Part shown: piece after piece, positions 1 through 11,089 of the stretch
How the letters are laid out: each line of letters starts with the position of its first letter
How positions within the stretch are numbered: the stretch's first letter is position 1
Source of the DNA: Pachyseris speciosa
Taxonomy: Eukaryota; Cnidaria; Anthozoa; Scleractinia; Pachyseridae
DNA length: 64,000 nucleotides
Assembly: GCA_016490735.1 (NCBI GenBank)
Contig: JAEMWC010000458.1
Location: forward strand, 617,067 to 681,066
Reading direction: 5' to 3'
Translations under genes and position numbers: made by a program
The notes under the pieces: model-generated
The model's input: only the letters and a program-made list of their open reading frames with translations
Told to the model about the DNA's origin: nothing
The model's database searches: none

Positions 1-806
1 CGACTCATCTGCGTTGTCATGGAGCCCACCTTGATGGTTTTTCGTGGACGGCACTGCACGGAGCTCGTAGTATCGTCTTCCCTCCGGAGTTTGTCGAAGA
101 CACAGCATTTGTTTCTCAAGATTTCTTTGACTTTCTCTGCCACGTTTGCCGAAGTACAGTGTCACGTAAAACCATGCCGTTCGTAGAAGCTGCGTAGGAT
201 TTGTTGTTGTTGCCTCGCCAAGCTGCTGAGATTCATACAATTTCTCGAGTTGCTCGCTTGTTATGGGAGCCTTGTGGACTACTGGACTTACTTGACCTCG
301 TTTCACCATGTCTTTACAAACTGCATTTAGCGTTTCATTGGCCTTGTTGAACTCAGGGTCGCCAACTATGGACCACGGTTTGTTGTGAGGATTTTGGCGG
401 AGATAGCGGTCAATGGCCGCTCTGATAGCTTTCAGTGACGAAATCTTAAAACGACTGCCATCTTTTTGGCGAATGGACACGTAAAACATTTGCAGACAAT
501 TATTTAACTCTGTTTTTGACTGCTCTTCGATTGCACAGGTAAATTTGTTTTGGGTTTCAAACCATTCTGAAACGAAAAAGCCATTGAAGTTTAATGAGGA
601 AATCAGGAAAATGTTTCTTGTTTCTGATTTATCGCATTGAAACTGACAAGTAAATATCATTAATTTGTATCATTTCTAAGCTTCTTACCGTTAAAAATTT
701 TCATTCCATACTTAGTTGCCTGCCTAGTCTTCTCAGGAACTGAATTTTTCAGTAAAAGTTCTAAATCATCCTGCGAAACTTCGCAAAAGCGCGAAGACGT
801 CGCCAT
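1..806 (-). CDS. Crypton-like tyrosine recombinase (DUF3504 family), two exons, cut by the window edge
   Basis: Read on the minus strand, exon 1 runs from an ATG at 806 to 689 (39 codons plus one base). A 122-bp GT-AG intron (688-567) follows, and exon 2 (566 to 1) stays open to the window edge. The protein starts MATSSRF, then has QATKYGMKIFNEWF, an all-helical core-binding-type region, and YFGKRGRE, which I take as the first catalytic Arg region. KNHQGGL, typical of the ZMYM/QRICH1/KIAA1958 type DUF3504 domain, comes near the edge. Known for the family: these domains derive from Crypton transposons, whose recombinases use an R, HxxR, Y catalytic set. The HxxR and Y would lie beyond the window; they are visible in the second copy at 62.4-63.7 kb. 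No stop or frameshift is seen in this part, unlike that copy. The start is supported by the same ATG, donor and acceptor being kept in both copies. It could be a transposon gene or a domesticated one; the linked repeats favour a transposon. Confidence 0.82.
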
Positions 807-911
807 TTTTGAAGAACACCTTCAACCACTGCACTCTAATGGCTGATAGTGTGCAGTAGCTAAGCCAATCATATTACGGCATTTGCATTAGTATACTAGT
901 AGATTTTTACT

Positions 912-1340
912 AATTACCGTTAAAGGACCTTAAAGAGTTTCCCTGACATTAATTGATGGACAATTTCAGCCCGTCTGGTGTACTTTGAGTGATGATCGAG
1001 ATATTTTTCATGAACTTATTTAAACTTTCGCTTTGCATCTATTCGATCACGGCGCTGTTCTCGTTTTACTGAATGGGTTGTCAAAGCAAGCTGTCAATAA
1101 AAAGATTCCGCGCGCGTGATGCAGGCGTACTCATCACGTGGACGTGGATGTTGTTATGCAACAAATGAACATTAAATTGGTATTTTTTTTACCGAAACAA
1201 GAGTCGTTTGGTATGATTTTTACTAAAACAATTAGATTATTCGCTCTCGATTTCTATGAGTGATAGTTGATTCGGCCTTCGGCCTCATCAGCTATCAACC
1301 CATAGAAATCTCGAGCTCATAATCTAATTGTTAAATAGAC
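912..1340. repeat. Terminal repeat X next to the Crypton-like gene
   Basis: This block starts exactly where similarity to the Crypton-like gene's 5' region stops. Its first ~329 bases recur in the same orientation at 63674-64000, where they follow the 3' end of the second Crypton-like copy. Relative to the two genes the block is therefore in opposite orientations, as a long terminal inverted repeat would be. By eye the two copies differ at about eight sites plus small indels. The block ends in a hairpin (1227-1332), and the other copy reaches the first arm of that hairpin as the window ends. Confidence 0.7.
1227..1332. repeat. Long imperfect hairpin, AACAATTA...TAATTGTT arms
   Basis: Two ~50-base arms pair around the apex GGCCTTCGGCC. 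The outer arms AACAATTAGATTAT and ATAATCTAATTGTT match perfectly; the inner part holds TTTCTATG and CATAGAAA. The hairpin lies upstream of the minus-strand recombinase gene. Hairpins with the same outer arm bases occur at 38950-39050 and 39249-39362. Confidence 0.8.
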
Positions 1341-1667
1341 AACACCGCTGACTAAGTCGTTTCCAGGTCACAACTAACCCGCGATCATGCTCACGAGGAG
1401 AAAAGAGCAGGGCGACGACAGAGAGGGCCACAGGCTCCTCGTTTCCATTTATCAGAATAGCTTTAATCTGTCTCTACTGTCTTTAAATTTAATTATTTGT
1501 TCCCGCAGGATTTTGGCTCAAATGCCAAACTGGGGGGGTCCTCAAATGATCCCAGGACCGCTAATGATCCCCAAATTGGACCGCAAATGATCCCGAGAAA
1601 AAAAAATGGAATGGCATGGATGGATATAAAAATTTACACACATAAGAAATGTTGAAATATTCCATAG

Positions 1668-1703
<36 letters not shown>

Positions 1704-2244
1704 CTGGAAAATCTGTGACGTTCTGCTTAGAAAAAAAAAACCTTTTTTAAGGGTCAGAGATTTTGTTGATTTCAGGACCTTTTGCAAAGCCCAATAATTT
1801 ATTGTGTAAAGATGTACTTGTTGTGACCGTGAACTGGGATTTTCGCTTGATGTCATCTGTTTATTGTGTTGAATATTCTAGAACGTTCAAGGACATGCTT
1901 AATTGGATTTCCATTGCTATCCGGTATATGAAGGCCTCTCCCAATTGTACTCAGAAACTCAGACTTTTGAGCAACTTTTGGCTTTTCGAGTAGCTTTTTA
2001 CGGTTTTAGCAATTTCGAGCAAGTTTTGCCTTTCTGAGCAACTTTTGAGCAAATAATGCACACATCAAGCACGCAATAGTAAATCATTTGATAGAAAACT
2101 CCATTTTTGGGAATTTATTGAATGTTTATCAACTTTTTGAACAAGTAACCTGTCACATGATAACGTATCACGGGACTATTGCGATCCTTGTCAGAAGCGA
2201 ATAATTCGATGCTGTGCTAGTCTAATATTATAACGGATAACCAG
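1341..2244. other. Non-coding stretch with a (TTG)n microsatellite
   Basis: No gene is recognised. A run of about 11 TTG triplets sits at 1668-1700. At 1990-2050 there is a short degenerate repeat of the theme GAGCAACTTTTGGC. The small ORFs here have no recognisable domain. Confidence 0.6.
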
Positions 2245-3318
2245 CCTCTGGAGAAACAGTTTTTAGTCTTCTAACCAATGCATTTGGCTCACAGCAAAAG
2301 TCTGTCCTTCAAGATTACCTTGTATATCAACCAACGTCATCTTCCGCTCTGACAAGACGTAGCTGATGTGCACGAGGTACTGCTCTTTGGCGTAGACCTC
2401 ATCACAAGCTTTCTCGGGTGACGGCAGGCAAGTATCGTCGTTGTTGACAAATATCACCAGGTACAAACTCTTCCACGGTTACAGGGAGATCATCCGGAAC
2501 AAAGTAAAATACTTTTCCATACTGGAAGGAATCCCGAAATTTCAAGGGCCTCTCATAGTAAATCTTTCAATTATGTTTCTTGCTACCGCGTGCATTTGTA
2601 CTTGTTTGCGAATATGGTCTTCCACTGTCGATATTAAGATGTCTGTGCTGGTTTGAATGGACACGACCTTGTATTTCTTAACTACCCAATCACCGGAGAA
2701 CTGAGATAGGCTGTCGCTGCATGTTGCTTTAAAAGCATTCCTCAAAGCCCCGCTCAAGAAAGATTCCTCTTCTATTTTCAAATCAATTTTATTGGAAGAC
2801 CGTCATTTCACTTGCTTTGTTCAATATCAAAAATTTGAAGAGGTAATATAATAATAGATTTTTATAGCAGCTTTACTAATTTTCCAGCCTTTAATAAGTG
2901 TGCAATAGATAACGATTTAGGGAAAACTGTGCTGCTTTGAATATTCTCTCGTTTGGCGCGTGATGGCGAAACTGGGGCGGGTTTCGTAGCGCGGTCAGTA
3001 GGCTACTTCAATCTTCCCACTTCTTGAGGAGTAAAGATGCGGTCGGCATTTTCTTGAGGTGGAAGAAAGCGAATAAAGTATACTTTACGACCCTTAATCT
3101 GCTCAAGTTTGTGCACGAGGGTCCTCTGTCTGAAGCAAGAATGTCGCAAGATCCAGGAGGGGCATTGTAGAACTTTTCACACGCTTCTTTAATGTTTCCA
3201 ACGGAAAGTTCTTCATAGCCTTCGAACTGTACAAAGTCTCTCGTATCCAGTGACTCATAATTTTCAATCTACCCGATGATGTAGACGACATCCTCTGCAC
3301 AAGAATGTCGTTTGGCAC
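2245..3318 (-). pseudogene. Alpha-kinase relic (vwkA/eEF2K-like kinase domain) with frameshifts
   Basis: Three reading frames on the minus strand give consecutive parts of an alpha-kinase domain. Frame 1 (2781-2542) has SFLSGALRNAFKAT, matching the glycine-rich start, WVVKKYK with the likely ATP-binding Lys, and VQMHAVARNI. A shift near 2550 leads to FQYGKVFYF and VEEFVPGD. A second shift near 2460 leads to FVNNDDTC and LVDIQG, the characteristic VDIQG signature, before a stop at 2263. The C-terminal part with the GxGNxG motif is missing. Upstream (3318-3000) lies further coding-like sequence, also frameshifted once near 3100, with KGRKVYFIRFLPPQ; I do not recognise it. Known: alpha-kinases phosphorylate Ser/Thr within helices, for example in eEF2. 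With at least two shifts inside the domain this copy cannot make a kinase unless unseen introns bridge the breaks; no convincing splice sites were seen at them. Confidence 0.68.
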
Positions 3319-3983
3319 TTTTATACCTGCCTTCTTACTTTCTCTCCCCGCGTTACGCTACATCCCAACTCCTTTCTCCAAATCTTCCCACGATTCCTTT
3401 TCTGAAGGTTTCCTCCTTTTCATGGCTTGAACTTGATTTACAAACAGGAAAAAATGAAAATAACAACAAACACTACCCTTGACTTACCCTTCGCTTTGAG
3501 CGCCACAACTACGTACACAACTACGGGTCTTCACCATTTCTCAAGTTAAACTCTATTTTAGTATTTTAGTCATTCGACATTTTATTTATTACATTTTATG
3601 TATAGTATAATGAGGGACACTAGTTTATCAGTTTTAACTGTTAAGTGTTTTTACCCTCATTAAATAAAGTTATCATCATTATCATCATCACAATCAGTTC
3701 CAGTTCTTACCGCGTGGAGTGATGATGCTGGGCCGTTCGCATTTTTGTTATTGTTGTTGTTGTTGTTGTTGTTGTGCCAGTGATCACGCTGGTCCCTTCG
3801 ATTTTTTTTTTAACTTGGTTTGTATATTGTGACCACTAAGTTAGTTAATCTGACTTTGACAAAGCAACCGAAAATCAGAAATGAAATGTAAATTTAAAAC
3901 AAATATTGCAAAAAAAATTAAATTTTGTAGTTGGAAATAACACCGAGTTTTGAATTTTATAGAAATTATTTGGAAATACATGA
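3319..3983. other. Non-coding stretch with possible retroelement tail and (TTG)n
   Basis: No gene is recognised. At 3590-3690 an AT-rich segment ends in ATAAAGTT followed by ATC-type repeats, which resembles the 3' tail of a CR1/L2-type LINE or SINE on the plus strand. A (TTG)n microsatellite lies at 3746-3775. Confidence 0.35.
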
Positions 3984-4125
3984 GACAAGAAATATAAGTG
4001 ATAGAAACCGACGTTTCAGTGGATATCGCGCCATTCAACTTAGCCTTTTCACAAATCGCTTTTTATCATAAATCATGGGGCGAGATGCACCGAAACGTCG
4101 GTCTCTATCACTTATATTTCTTGTC
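3984..4125. mobile_element. Foldback MITE, 142 bp
   Basis: Two 34-base ends, starting GACAAGAAATATAAGTGATA and the reverse complement of this, are inverted with one or two mismatches. They flank about 70 bases of unrelated sequence, which is the layout of a small foldback element. Confidence 0.75.
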
Positions 4126-4549
4126 TTTTGAATTTTATGCTAAAAAAAGACATGATAACGGTGGGCCACCATACATAACATTGTGGTAATGCAGAATTTG
4201 CAAGAACACACGAATTTTATAAAACTATTGCGCACTTTATTTCTTGGAAACGTAAACTTAATTTTACTCAGGTCTGAAAGTCAAATGAATTTGTCCTCAG
4301 CACGGCCTTTAGCAGAGTTAACGAGCCTGCTGTAGATGGCGACACATTTCAAGTAGCGTCCATGCTATTTCAGTATGGGGAAAATGCAAAATTGACAATG
4401 GGTTCAATGGTCTACCAAGATCCAGGTTGAAAATCAAACACTACTTCTGAAAGATCATACAAAACTGTATGAGAGTCTTAATTAATTAGCCTTGCCGATG
4501 GTACCTACGCATGTTCAAGGATGGCGGCATCTTGAACAAGGACTAGTTA

Positions 4550-4647
4550 AGGTGGTTTGGTTGATATAAAAACAAATATATCAAAAGTATCAGAAATTTT
4601 TCTTGTTACCACTTTGATATATTTATATTTATATCAACCACACCACT
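4550..4647. mobile_element. Small foldback MITE with TTA target duplication
   Basis: The ends AGGTGGTTTGGTTGATATAA and TTATATCAACCACACCACT are inverted. A TTA lies directly outside each end (4547-4549 and 4648-4650). A TTA duplication is usual for PIF/Harbinger-type elements. Confidence 0.6.
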
Positions 4648-4751
4648 TTACAAGTCAAGTGTCACGTATCTTCGTTGAAATTCCTTGAACTTTCCATTTA
4701 AAATTTAATTTGAAAAGGCCTATTTAAAGACGTTATAATCAGTTATTTGCT

Positions 4752-5458
4752 TACCGTATTTTCTCGATTAAAAGCCGGACCCCGATAACAGGCCGGCCTC
4801 TTATAAACGCCGGGTCAAAACTGCTAATTTCTAAATAAACGTTAGGGGCGTTTGAACGAGGTCCCGGCGTTTGCTCGAGGTCCCCATTTGCGGTATGAGA
4901 TTACAAGTGAAAATAATATCTTGAATATCACTGCTACGTCAAACTACTAAGTACGGCATGCTGCTTTGGTAATCGGAATAAATGTTCAAAGGAAAAGAAC
5001 CGGCGAAACATAACTAGGATGGATGCTGTACAACAAAATAAAACACATTATCAATGTCCGCGTTCGTGTTGTATCACTGACGCACTTTCTTTCTTTATTA
5101 TAGTACTCTCTATCTTTGGATCCCTCCAGCGTTTGCTTGTTTGTTTACATGAGTCGTCCTCTCTGGGAGGAAATCGCGCATTGAACAGTAATAGGGAAGA
5201 GGGTTGGCGCAGTGGTGAGAGCACTCGCCTTCCCCCAATGTGTCCCGGGATTGATTCCCGGACTGGGTGTCATATAAGGGCTGAGTTTGTTGGTTCTTTA
5301 CTCTGCTCCGAGAGGTTTTTCTACGGGTACTCCGGTTTTCCCCTCTCCTCAAAAACCAACATTTGGTTTAATTTGATTTAATTTGATTTGATTTGAGATT
5401 TGTAATTAGTAGGCGAGGGGCCACCTCGATCGCCTCGTGGAAGTACTACTAATAAATC

Positions 5459-5514
<56 letters not shown>

Positions 5515-5667
5515 TATTATTATTATTATTATTTGAAGGTCACCTTTCTTACACTCCATTATTTAAAACACCGGACCCCTTTTAACGTCGGTTTCAAATA
5601 AAACCTGCGACCAAATCGCCGATTTTTTTAAATAAACGCCAAGGGCGTTTATCGAGAAAATACGATA
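4752..5667. mobile_element. TIR element TACCGTATTTTCTCGA, interrupted by a SINE
   Basis: The left end TACCGTATTTTCTCGATTAA mirrors the right end ATCGAGAAAATACGATA. Subterminal GC-rich sequence (GCCGG, AACGCC) recurs near both ends. Without the SINE and its triplet tail the element would be roughly 580 bp. A related element with CCTCGA instead of TCTCGA is at 40152-41265. No transposase is present, so it is non-autonomous. Confidence 0.65.
5203..5540 (+). mobile_element. tRNA-derived SINE with (ATT)n tail
   Basis: The head carries a Pol III A-box (TTGGCGCAGTGGTGAGAGC) and a B-box-like segment (GGGATTGATTCCCGG) about 30 bases later. A body with CTCCGAGAGGTTTTTCTACGG follows, and the element ends in a long ATT repeat (5460-5533). 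A related SINE head in the opposite strand occurs at 51.9 kb, sharing GTGGTGAGAGCACTCGCCTT. Confidence 0.8.
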
Positions 5668-6002
5668 CTGAGGTTGAGTAGAAACATGACCTGTTAGAAT
5701 TTACAAACAACCAAAATAGCCTACTTACTTTCATAATCTAATGCGACATTTAGTAAACATAAAAGATCAGCTTTTATTAAATGGACTAATGATTGGTAAA
5801 TATTCTACAAAATGCTAGATAGTTTTATGGTCACAAAACTTCTTCATTACGTAAAGCGCGTAAACAGTTAAAAAAAAATGAATGACTGTACTGAGTGAGA
5901 TTTATTGAAACCGTGCTCGCACATTTATTCATTCATCCATCCATCCATCCACCCATCCGTCCGTCCATATCCGTCCATGCGCCCGTCCGTTCGTATCTTT
6001 AC

Positions 6003-6049
<47 letters not shown>

Positions 6050-7971
6050 TCTGTTATCTGTACAATAGAATACAGTACGGCCCCAGTAATATATCTCAAG
6101 AATAAAGAAAAAACCAACTCGGGTTAAAAACCCTGGGGATCTTGATTTTTCATACGAGAATGGCTCCAAATTTGCCCAGAAATACGTCCCATTGGATTGT
6201 AAGCCGGCGAAAATGCAGTCGTTATTCCCTGCTAGGAGGGGCCTCTTTTCCTTGTATTCAGCGTGCGGGAGAAAAGATACCCCTGCATTGGGTCGCAATG
6301 GTCTTTGATTAAACCTCCGTCCGCGGTCGTGGACCGAGGTTTTAAAACGCATGCTCCCTTTATTGTTTGCTGACCGATTATGTACTAAAAGCATCACGTC
6401 ATGGTTCGGTCGCTAAGAAACCGCGGCGCATGCTCAACACAGACTGTTTCGACCAATGGCAGAGGTTTCTCTCGCACGCTGAATACAAGGAAAACAGGCC
6501 TCTGTTAGCAGGGGACAGTCGTTAGCGATAAAAATTGTGAAAAGATCTAAACGCGTAAACCTATTTTGTTTTTCCAGGGAGCCTTTGAAAGCATAAGCGT
6601 CACGATGACTGGATAGGGTCAGCTGTATTGAGAGATACAACTAGTATATATCGAGCAGGGAAGTAGAAGCCAAGAATAAAAATGGTAGAAGATGTAAACG
6701 ATCGTCGCAGTCATGAACGCTACAAAGGGGGAGCGAAGGGAAGCCCGCAGCTGCTAACAGAGCAGTTGTAGTCACTGACCATCAATGACAAACGCTTTGA
6801 CAACAAACAAGCCGCAGAATATCCCCTTGCGTTGTTTCGAAACAAGAAAGCTTTCCACTTTAATAGATAGTCTGTTGTGTCATCTACTAAATGATTTCAA
6901 TAATATGTGATACGTATGCGAATAGCGCCGCTGGGATCATGTGACATCTTCCAACCTGGGAGGATTTTTTTTAGATTTTTCACTTTTCAAGTTTGGCTTG
7001 TATGTCGAAAGAACAGTAGCTATCGAACTTGAAAGGCAAATAGAAAACTAAGACAAGGAAAATAAATAATAAATAGGTGTACTGAACTTCCCTTTTCAAC
7101 TTAATTTATTCGCAGTTCATATCAACCGTAAAACCACAACTCACTTGGCATTTAATACTTCTTATATCTATGAGGCGATTTTCACCAAATTCACAGAAAA
7201 CACGTCTCGAAGATAAATAAAGAGTTTCTGAAATGGAGAGGCTTCCGGAAAAAAATATCTTGAAAAAATAAAAAACCAAACAAACAAACAAACAAACAAA
7301 AAAGAGGGAGGGGCGCATAGCAACCACGCCTTACATGTCCGAGGGTTAAATATTCCCAGGACCAAATTCCACTTCATGTTGACTTGCACCTGTCTTCGCG
7401 ATTCAGTCAAAATCTTTAATAGCCTTTCGATTTAAAGAGTGTTGTTAGACTAGCGGCGAAGGTGGAGAAGCGGAATAAGAAGAGGGAAAAGATACCTACC
7501 CCAGAGGCCCTCAAAAGGGAAAATTCGTATCAGTTAAAGGGGACCGAGGAAATAATTCGACTCTTTGCGAAAATAATATGTTATTCAACGGAAGTTTTAG
7601 TCGGATAATCGAACCCTTTTTAATTTTTTAAAGCATCTCGGGCTCGTTTCTCGAAGCTCCCGGAATTACCGGGCCCATTAAGCTCTTTTGTTTTCCATTC
7701 CAGATGGGAGTTTCAAAGGTTTTGAAAATTATGCAGTGAAGTTATCAGCTTAAGAAACAAAATGGACTTCATTTGAAGTCAAAACACACTATGCAACCAA
7801 CCATCCAACGCCCATAGTTTACAATTAAAATTGCGATCGTTAAAACGGCCAAATGAAAAAAAAAAAACGAAAGATGTACAGAAGAGGAAGAACTAGTACT
7901 TGCTTTTGATAATTTATATCTGGGATAAACCGAACAGATAGCACAGGTAAATCTGACCCTACAAAGACTTA
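5668..7971. other. Gene-free stretch with microsatellites and one inverted pair
   Basis: No gene is recognised. CATC/CGTC-type repeats lie at 5930-5990, a (TTTA)n run at 6001-6048, and a (CAAA)n run at 7278-7300. An inverted pair (6228-6275 and 6466-6514) shares TTTTCCTTGTATTCAGCGTG and may mark the ends of a degraded element of about 290 bp. The remaining small ORFs look like chance. Confidence 0.6.
6228..6514. repeat. Inverted repeat pair, about 48-bp arms
   Basis: The left arm contains CCTTGTATTCAGCGTGCGGG and the right arm its complement CTCGCACGCTGAATACAAGG. Similarity continues outward through GCAGTCGTTA versus its complement. The pair is probably a MITE remnant. Confidence 0.55.
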
Positions 7972-8373
7972 GGCCGGATTCATACACCCATCTTTACATG
8001 AGCCGAACTTAGTTCGAATTTGGACCGACACAAATAAACGAAATCCCTCTTGTTTATTCAGACGTAGGACTTACTTTTCCGTTCCACGGGCGTTCCTTAT
8101 ACAGTTCCAGTTCCAGTTCCAGCTCTGAGGAAAACTTCTTAAGTATATCCAACATAATAATTTATGCATAAGATTTGGAACTTGAAAAGTTCGGCGTCTG
8201 AATGAAAGCCGTTGCATTGAGTCGGAATTTCCGCCTCATCCAGTTGAAAACAACGGCTGAGCCGATCCAAATTAAAATAGGCGTTCTCAATTGATTCAGA
8301 TGCCCAATTTTTTATGTACTTAATTGAATGCATTAGGTTCGGCTCATGAAAATTCCGGTGTCTGAATCAGGCC
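7972..8373. mobile_element. MITE with GGCC(G/T)GATTCA ends
   Basis: The left end GGCCGGATTCATACACC mirrors the right end GGTGTCTGAATCAGGCC. Subterminal CATGAGCCGAAC is inverted on both sides. The flanks are TTA on the left and TTG on the right, a possible decayed TTA duplication. A short GTTCCA tandem lies inside at about 8103-8125. A related end occurs near 46.0 kb and a lone related end at 35.84 kb. Confidence 0.6.
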
Positions 8374-9906
8374 TTGGTCATGCGTAAATTGTAATACAAG
8401 TGCCACGCTTCTTTGATTCATATTCCTTATTATCACGAGTTCTCTTTTATTTAAACGTCTAGTAAACGAAAAAGACTTTTTTCTAACGAACGGAGATTTT
8501 TGGGTTGGTCTAACAGCGGTTCCACTGACAGTGGCATGTGATGTCAGCAAAAGCGTTATCTTGGTAATTTCTAAGGAAACTATGACGTGATTTTCGTTTT
8601 GTATAATTGCCTGAGCTGTATTCTGGCGGTAACAAAACTGCATTTGAATCTCTTTTACAGTACCTCGTTGTAAAATCTTGACAAGCTTAGACGGTTTATT
8701 TCCCTCACAATGTGAGATTTTAATGAATATCTCCGGCGGTACAAATTATGCTCACTTGTCTCCTAACATTACTTATTTTCCCCCACTATCCAGAAAGGAA
8801 GTGCTAGCAGACTATAAGGCTTTATGGACATGAGACTTGAAATTTTGAAATAAAAGATAGCAGTGTTTTATACTCATCTCCCCGAAAAAATCTGGCGTTA
8901 ATTCAGTTTCTTTTTCCTGTTGTACAATTTTACTATATTCTACTTTCTCCGCATAGCGTTTTTCGGGGAAAGGCGTGACCATAACAGTGCGAATTAAGTT
9001 GCATGATAAAAACTGGTTAAAATTTTGAGTCAGCTGAGGTCAGACGGTTTCATTCAGAGATGCCGCTTGACCTTCCGATAGAGAGTTTTCACCATACATG
9101 ACAAAAAGACTCCAGTTATGAAGCATATGACCCTTCTTCTTTATGCGTGTTTTATTCTCTCGCCAAATTCATGTATACAAAACCTTTTGCTGTCACCATC
9201 ATCAATGAATCGTTCCGAGAGAAAGCGTTGAGGGTTGATGAGAAGATGTGGCACTTGCATCTTCACCAGCTCGTCATAATTGATCAAGTAAAGGCATTTG
9301 AAAGTTAAATCAAAATATATTTCGCGATTCACACATACTAATACCCAGGAGCCCATGACGGCTATGAATAGATCGTGTTGTACGTACCGATGCCATATAA
9401 CGTGACATTTCTGGTGTGGCACCTCATAATGGTGGTCATAGAAAGGTTTAATCATTTGTGATTGTTTAGCGCATGCACTAGACTGTCACGAAAAAGGGAA
9501 ACATTACTGACAAACAGGATATTATGCTTATAATACTGAAACCCAGAAGTGTTCGAACAAATTGTAGTATAATTATTAAGTTGTATGTTCCACCAAATGG
9601 CAAGCACGCAGATACTGCGAACTTCGTAGAAACCAATAAACATGGCGAGAACCATGCAGGATTGTTGAGAGTATTTTTCAAACGAGCATTTTTAATATTG
9701 GATCAAAGCTGACTGAACCACTTTGGACTTTACACAATTTGGTGCTAAGAATTGTTTCACAGCTACCAACAAATTAAGACGAGAGCCGCAATTAATCCGC
9801 TCGTTTGCAGCTTTTCGGAGCGACACTATATTAACCAACAGCATTACATGTAGCTTTACCAGACTCCAATAAATTTTATGGCCAACACGTAAATTTCCAA
9901 AAGAGA
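8374..9906. other. Gene-free stretch
   Basis: Nothing recognisable as a gene or repeat. A 104-codon ORF on the minus strand (9141-9455) has no domain that I know and no visible splice context. It lies downstream of the LRR exons on the same strand, so a terminal exon of that gene cannot be excluded. Confidence 0.4.
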
Positions 9907-10033
9907 AAGCTAAAGTGGGTTTGTCAAAAATGTCTATCAGTTGTCCCCAAATTTGCACAGTTTCCTGCGCGTCTTCACCATGTCGTTCTTACCGCGATAA
10001 TGGTGATCGTCACTGAACAAAAGAAGCACTTAC

Positions 10034-10105
10034 AGCGTCCTCAGCCATTTATTGTGATCAAAGACACCTCTGGGTAGCTCTGTCAACTGGTTTTCACTCA
10101 AGTAC
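10034..10105 (-). CDS. LRR exon (24 codons), unit 1 of copy 1
   Basis: The exon lies between an AG acceptor (10107-10106) and a GTAAGTGC donor (10033 down). It starts and ends in phase 1 and encodes one leucine-rich repeat, LSENQLTELPRGVFDHN followed by KWLRTL. The LxxNxLxxLPxGxF pattern matches typical extracellular LRRs. A 72-bp single-repeat exon is the known layout of LRR receptor genes such as LGR/relaxin receptors and of Slit-like genes. The protein family beyond LRR cannot be decided from this window. Confidence 0.8.
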
Positions 10106-10426
10106 CTAAAAACGAATAGTCGCAACACTGTATTAATTAACCGTTTTCACTTTTTATATTGAATGCTTTGGTGACATTGATCAAAGTAATCACATGCGAA
10201 TTCCAGAGTCCTTATTTGTTGATTTTCTCAGTTAAACAACAGTGTAAGTAATCATGATGCTGGTTCCAGTTAGTTTCCCAAACAACGCATATAAAACATA
10301 AGCAAAAGTGGGTTTGTCAAAAATGTCTATCAGTTGTCCCCAAATTTGCACAGTTTCCTGCGCGTCTTCACCATGTCGTTCTTACCGCGATAGTGGTGAT
10401 CGTCACTGAACAAAAGAAGCACTTAC

Positions 10427-10498
10427 ACATCCATCAGCCCTTTATTGTGATCAAAGACACCTCTGGGTAGCTCTGTCAACTGGTTTTCACTCAAGAAC
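10427..10498 (-). CDS. LRR exon (24 codons), unit 2 of copy 1
   Basis: Same exon structure as the unit 1 exon, with AG acceptor and GTAAGT donor in place. It encodes FLSENQLTELPRGVFDHN then KGLMD. It differs from unit 1 mainly at the C-terminal residues (KGLMD against KWLRT), where LRRs vary. Confidence 0.8.
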
Positions 10499-10819
10499 CT
10501 ACAAACGAATAGTCGCAACACTGTATTAATTAACCGTTTTCACTTTTTATATTGAATGCTTTGGTGACATTGATCAAAGTAATCACATGCGAATTCCAGA
10601 GTCCTTATTTGTTGATTTTCTCAGTTAAACAACAGTGTAAGTAATCATGATGCTGGTTCCAGTTAGTTTCCCAAACAACGCATATAAAACATAAGCTAAA
10701 GTGGGTTTGTCAAAAATGTCTATCAGTTGTCCCCAAATTTGCACAGTTTCCTGCGCGTCTTCACCATGTCGTTCTTACCGCGATAATGGTGATCGTCACT
10801 GAACAAAAGAAGCACTTAC

Positions 10820-10891
10820 ACCTCCATCAGCCCTTTATTGTGATCAAAGACACCTCTGGGTAGCTCTGTCAACTGGTTTTCACTCAAGAAC
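10820..10891 (-). CDS. LRR exon (24 codons), unit 3 of copy 1
   Basis: Same exon structure and frame as its neighbours. The repeat ends KGLME in place of KGLMD. Transcription runs on the minus strand, so this exon precedes units 2 and 1 in the message. Confidence 0.8.
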
Positions 10892-11089
10892 CTACAAACG
10901 AATAGTCGGAACACTGTATTAATTAACCGTTTTCACTTTTTATATTGAATGCTTTGGTGACATTGATCAAAGTAATCACATGCGAATTCCAGAGTCCTTA
11001 TTTGTTGATTTTCTCAGTTAAACAACAGTGTAAGTAATCATGATGCTGGTTCCAGTTAGTTTCCCAAACAACGCATATAAAACATAATA

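Larger units (their letters stand above)
9907..11089 (-). repeat. Three tandem 393-bp LRR exon units, copy 1
   Basis: Three head-to-tail units of 393 bp begin near 9910, 10303 and 10696. Each contains one 72-bp LRR exon and the same intron sequence. The units differ by only a few bases, so they arose recently relative to the diverged unit at 41.4-41.9 kb. Because each exon starts and ends after the first base of a codon, adding or losing a unit keeps the reading frame. Confidence 0.85.

Noticed and set aside
5905..6105. Frame with repeated Ile/His/Pro and Leu/Phe/Ile/Tyr
   Set aside because: It is the translation of CATC and TTTA microsatellites.
9141..9455. 104-codon minus-strand frame as a terminal exon of the LRR gene
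   Set aside because: No LRR, LRR cap, membrane segment or matching acceptor could be supported; left as unexplained DNA.
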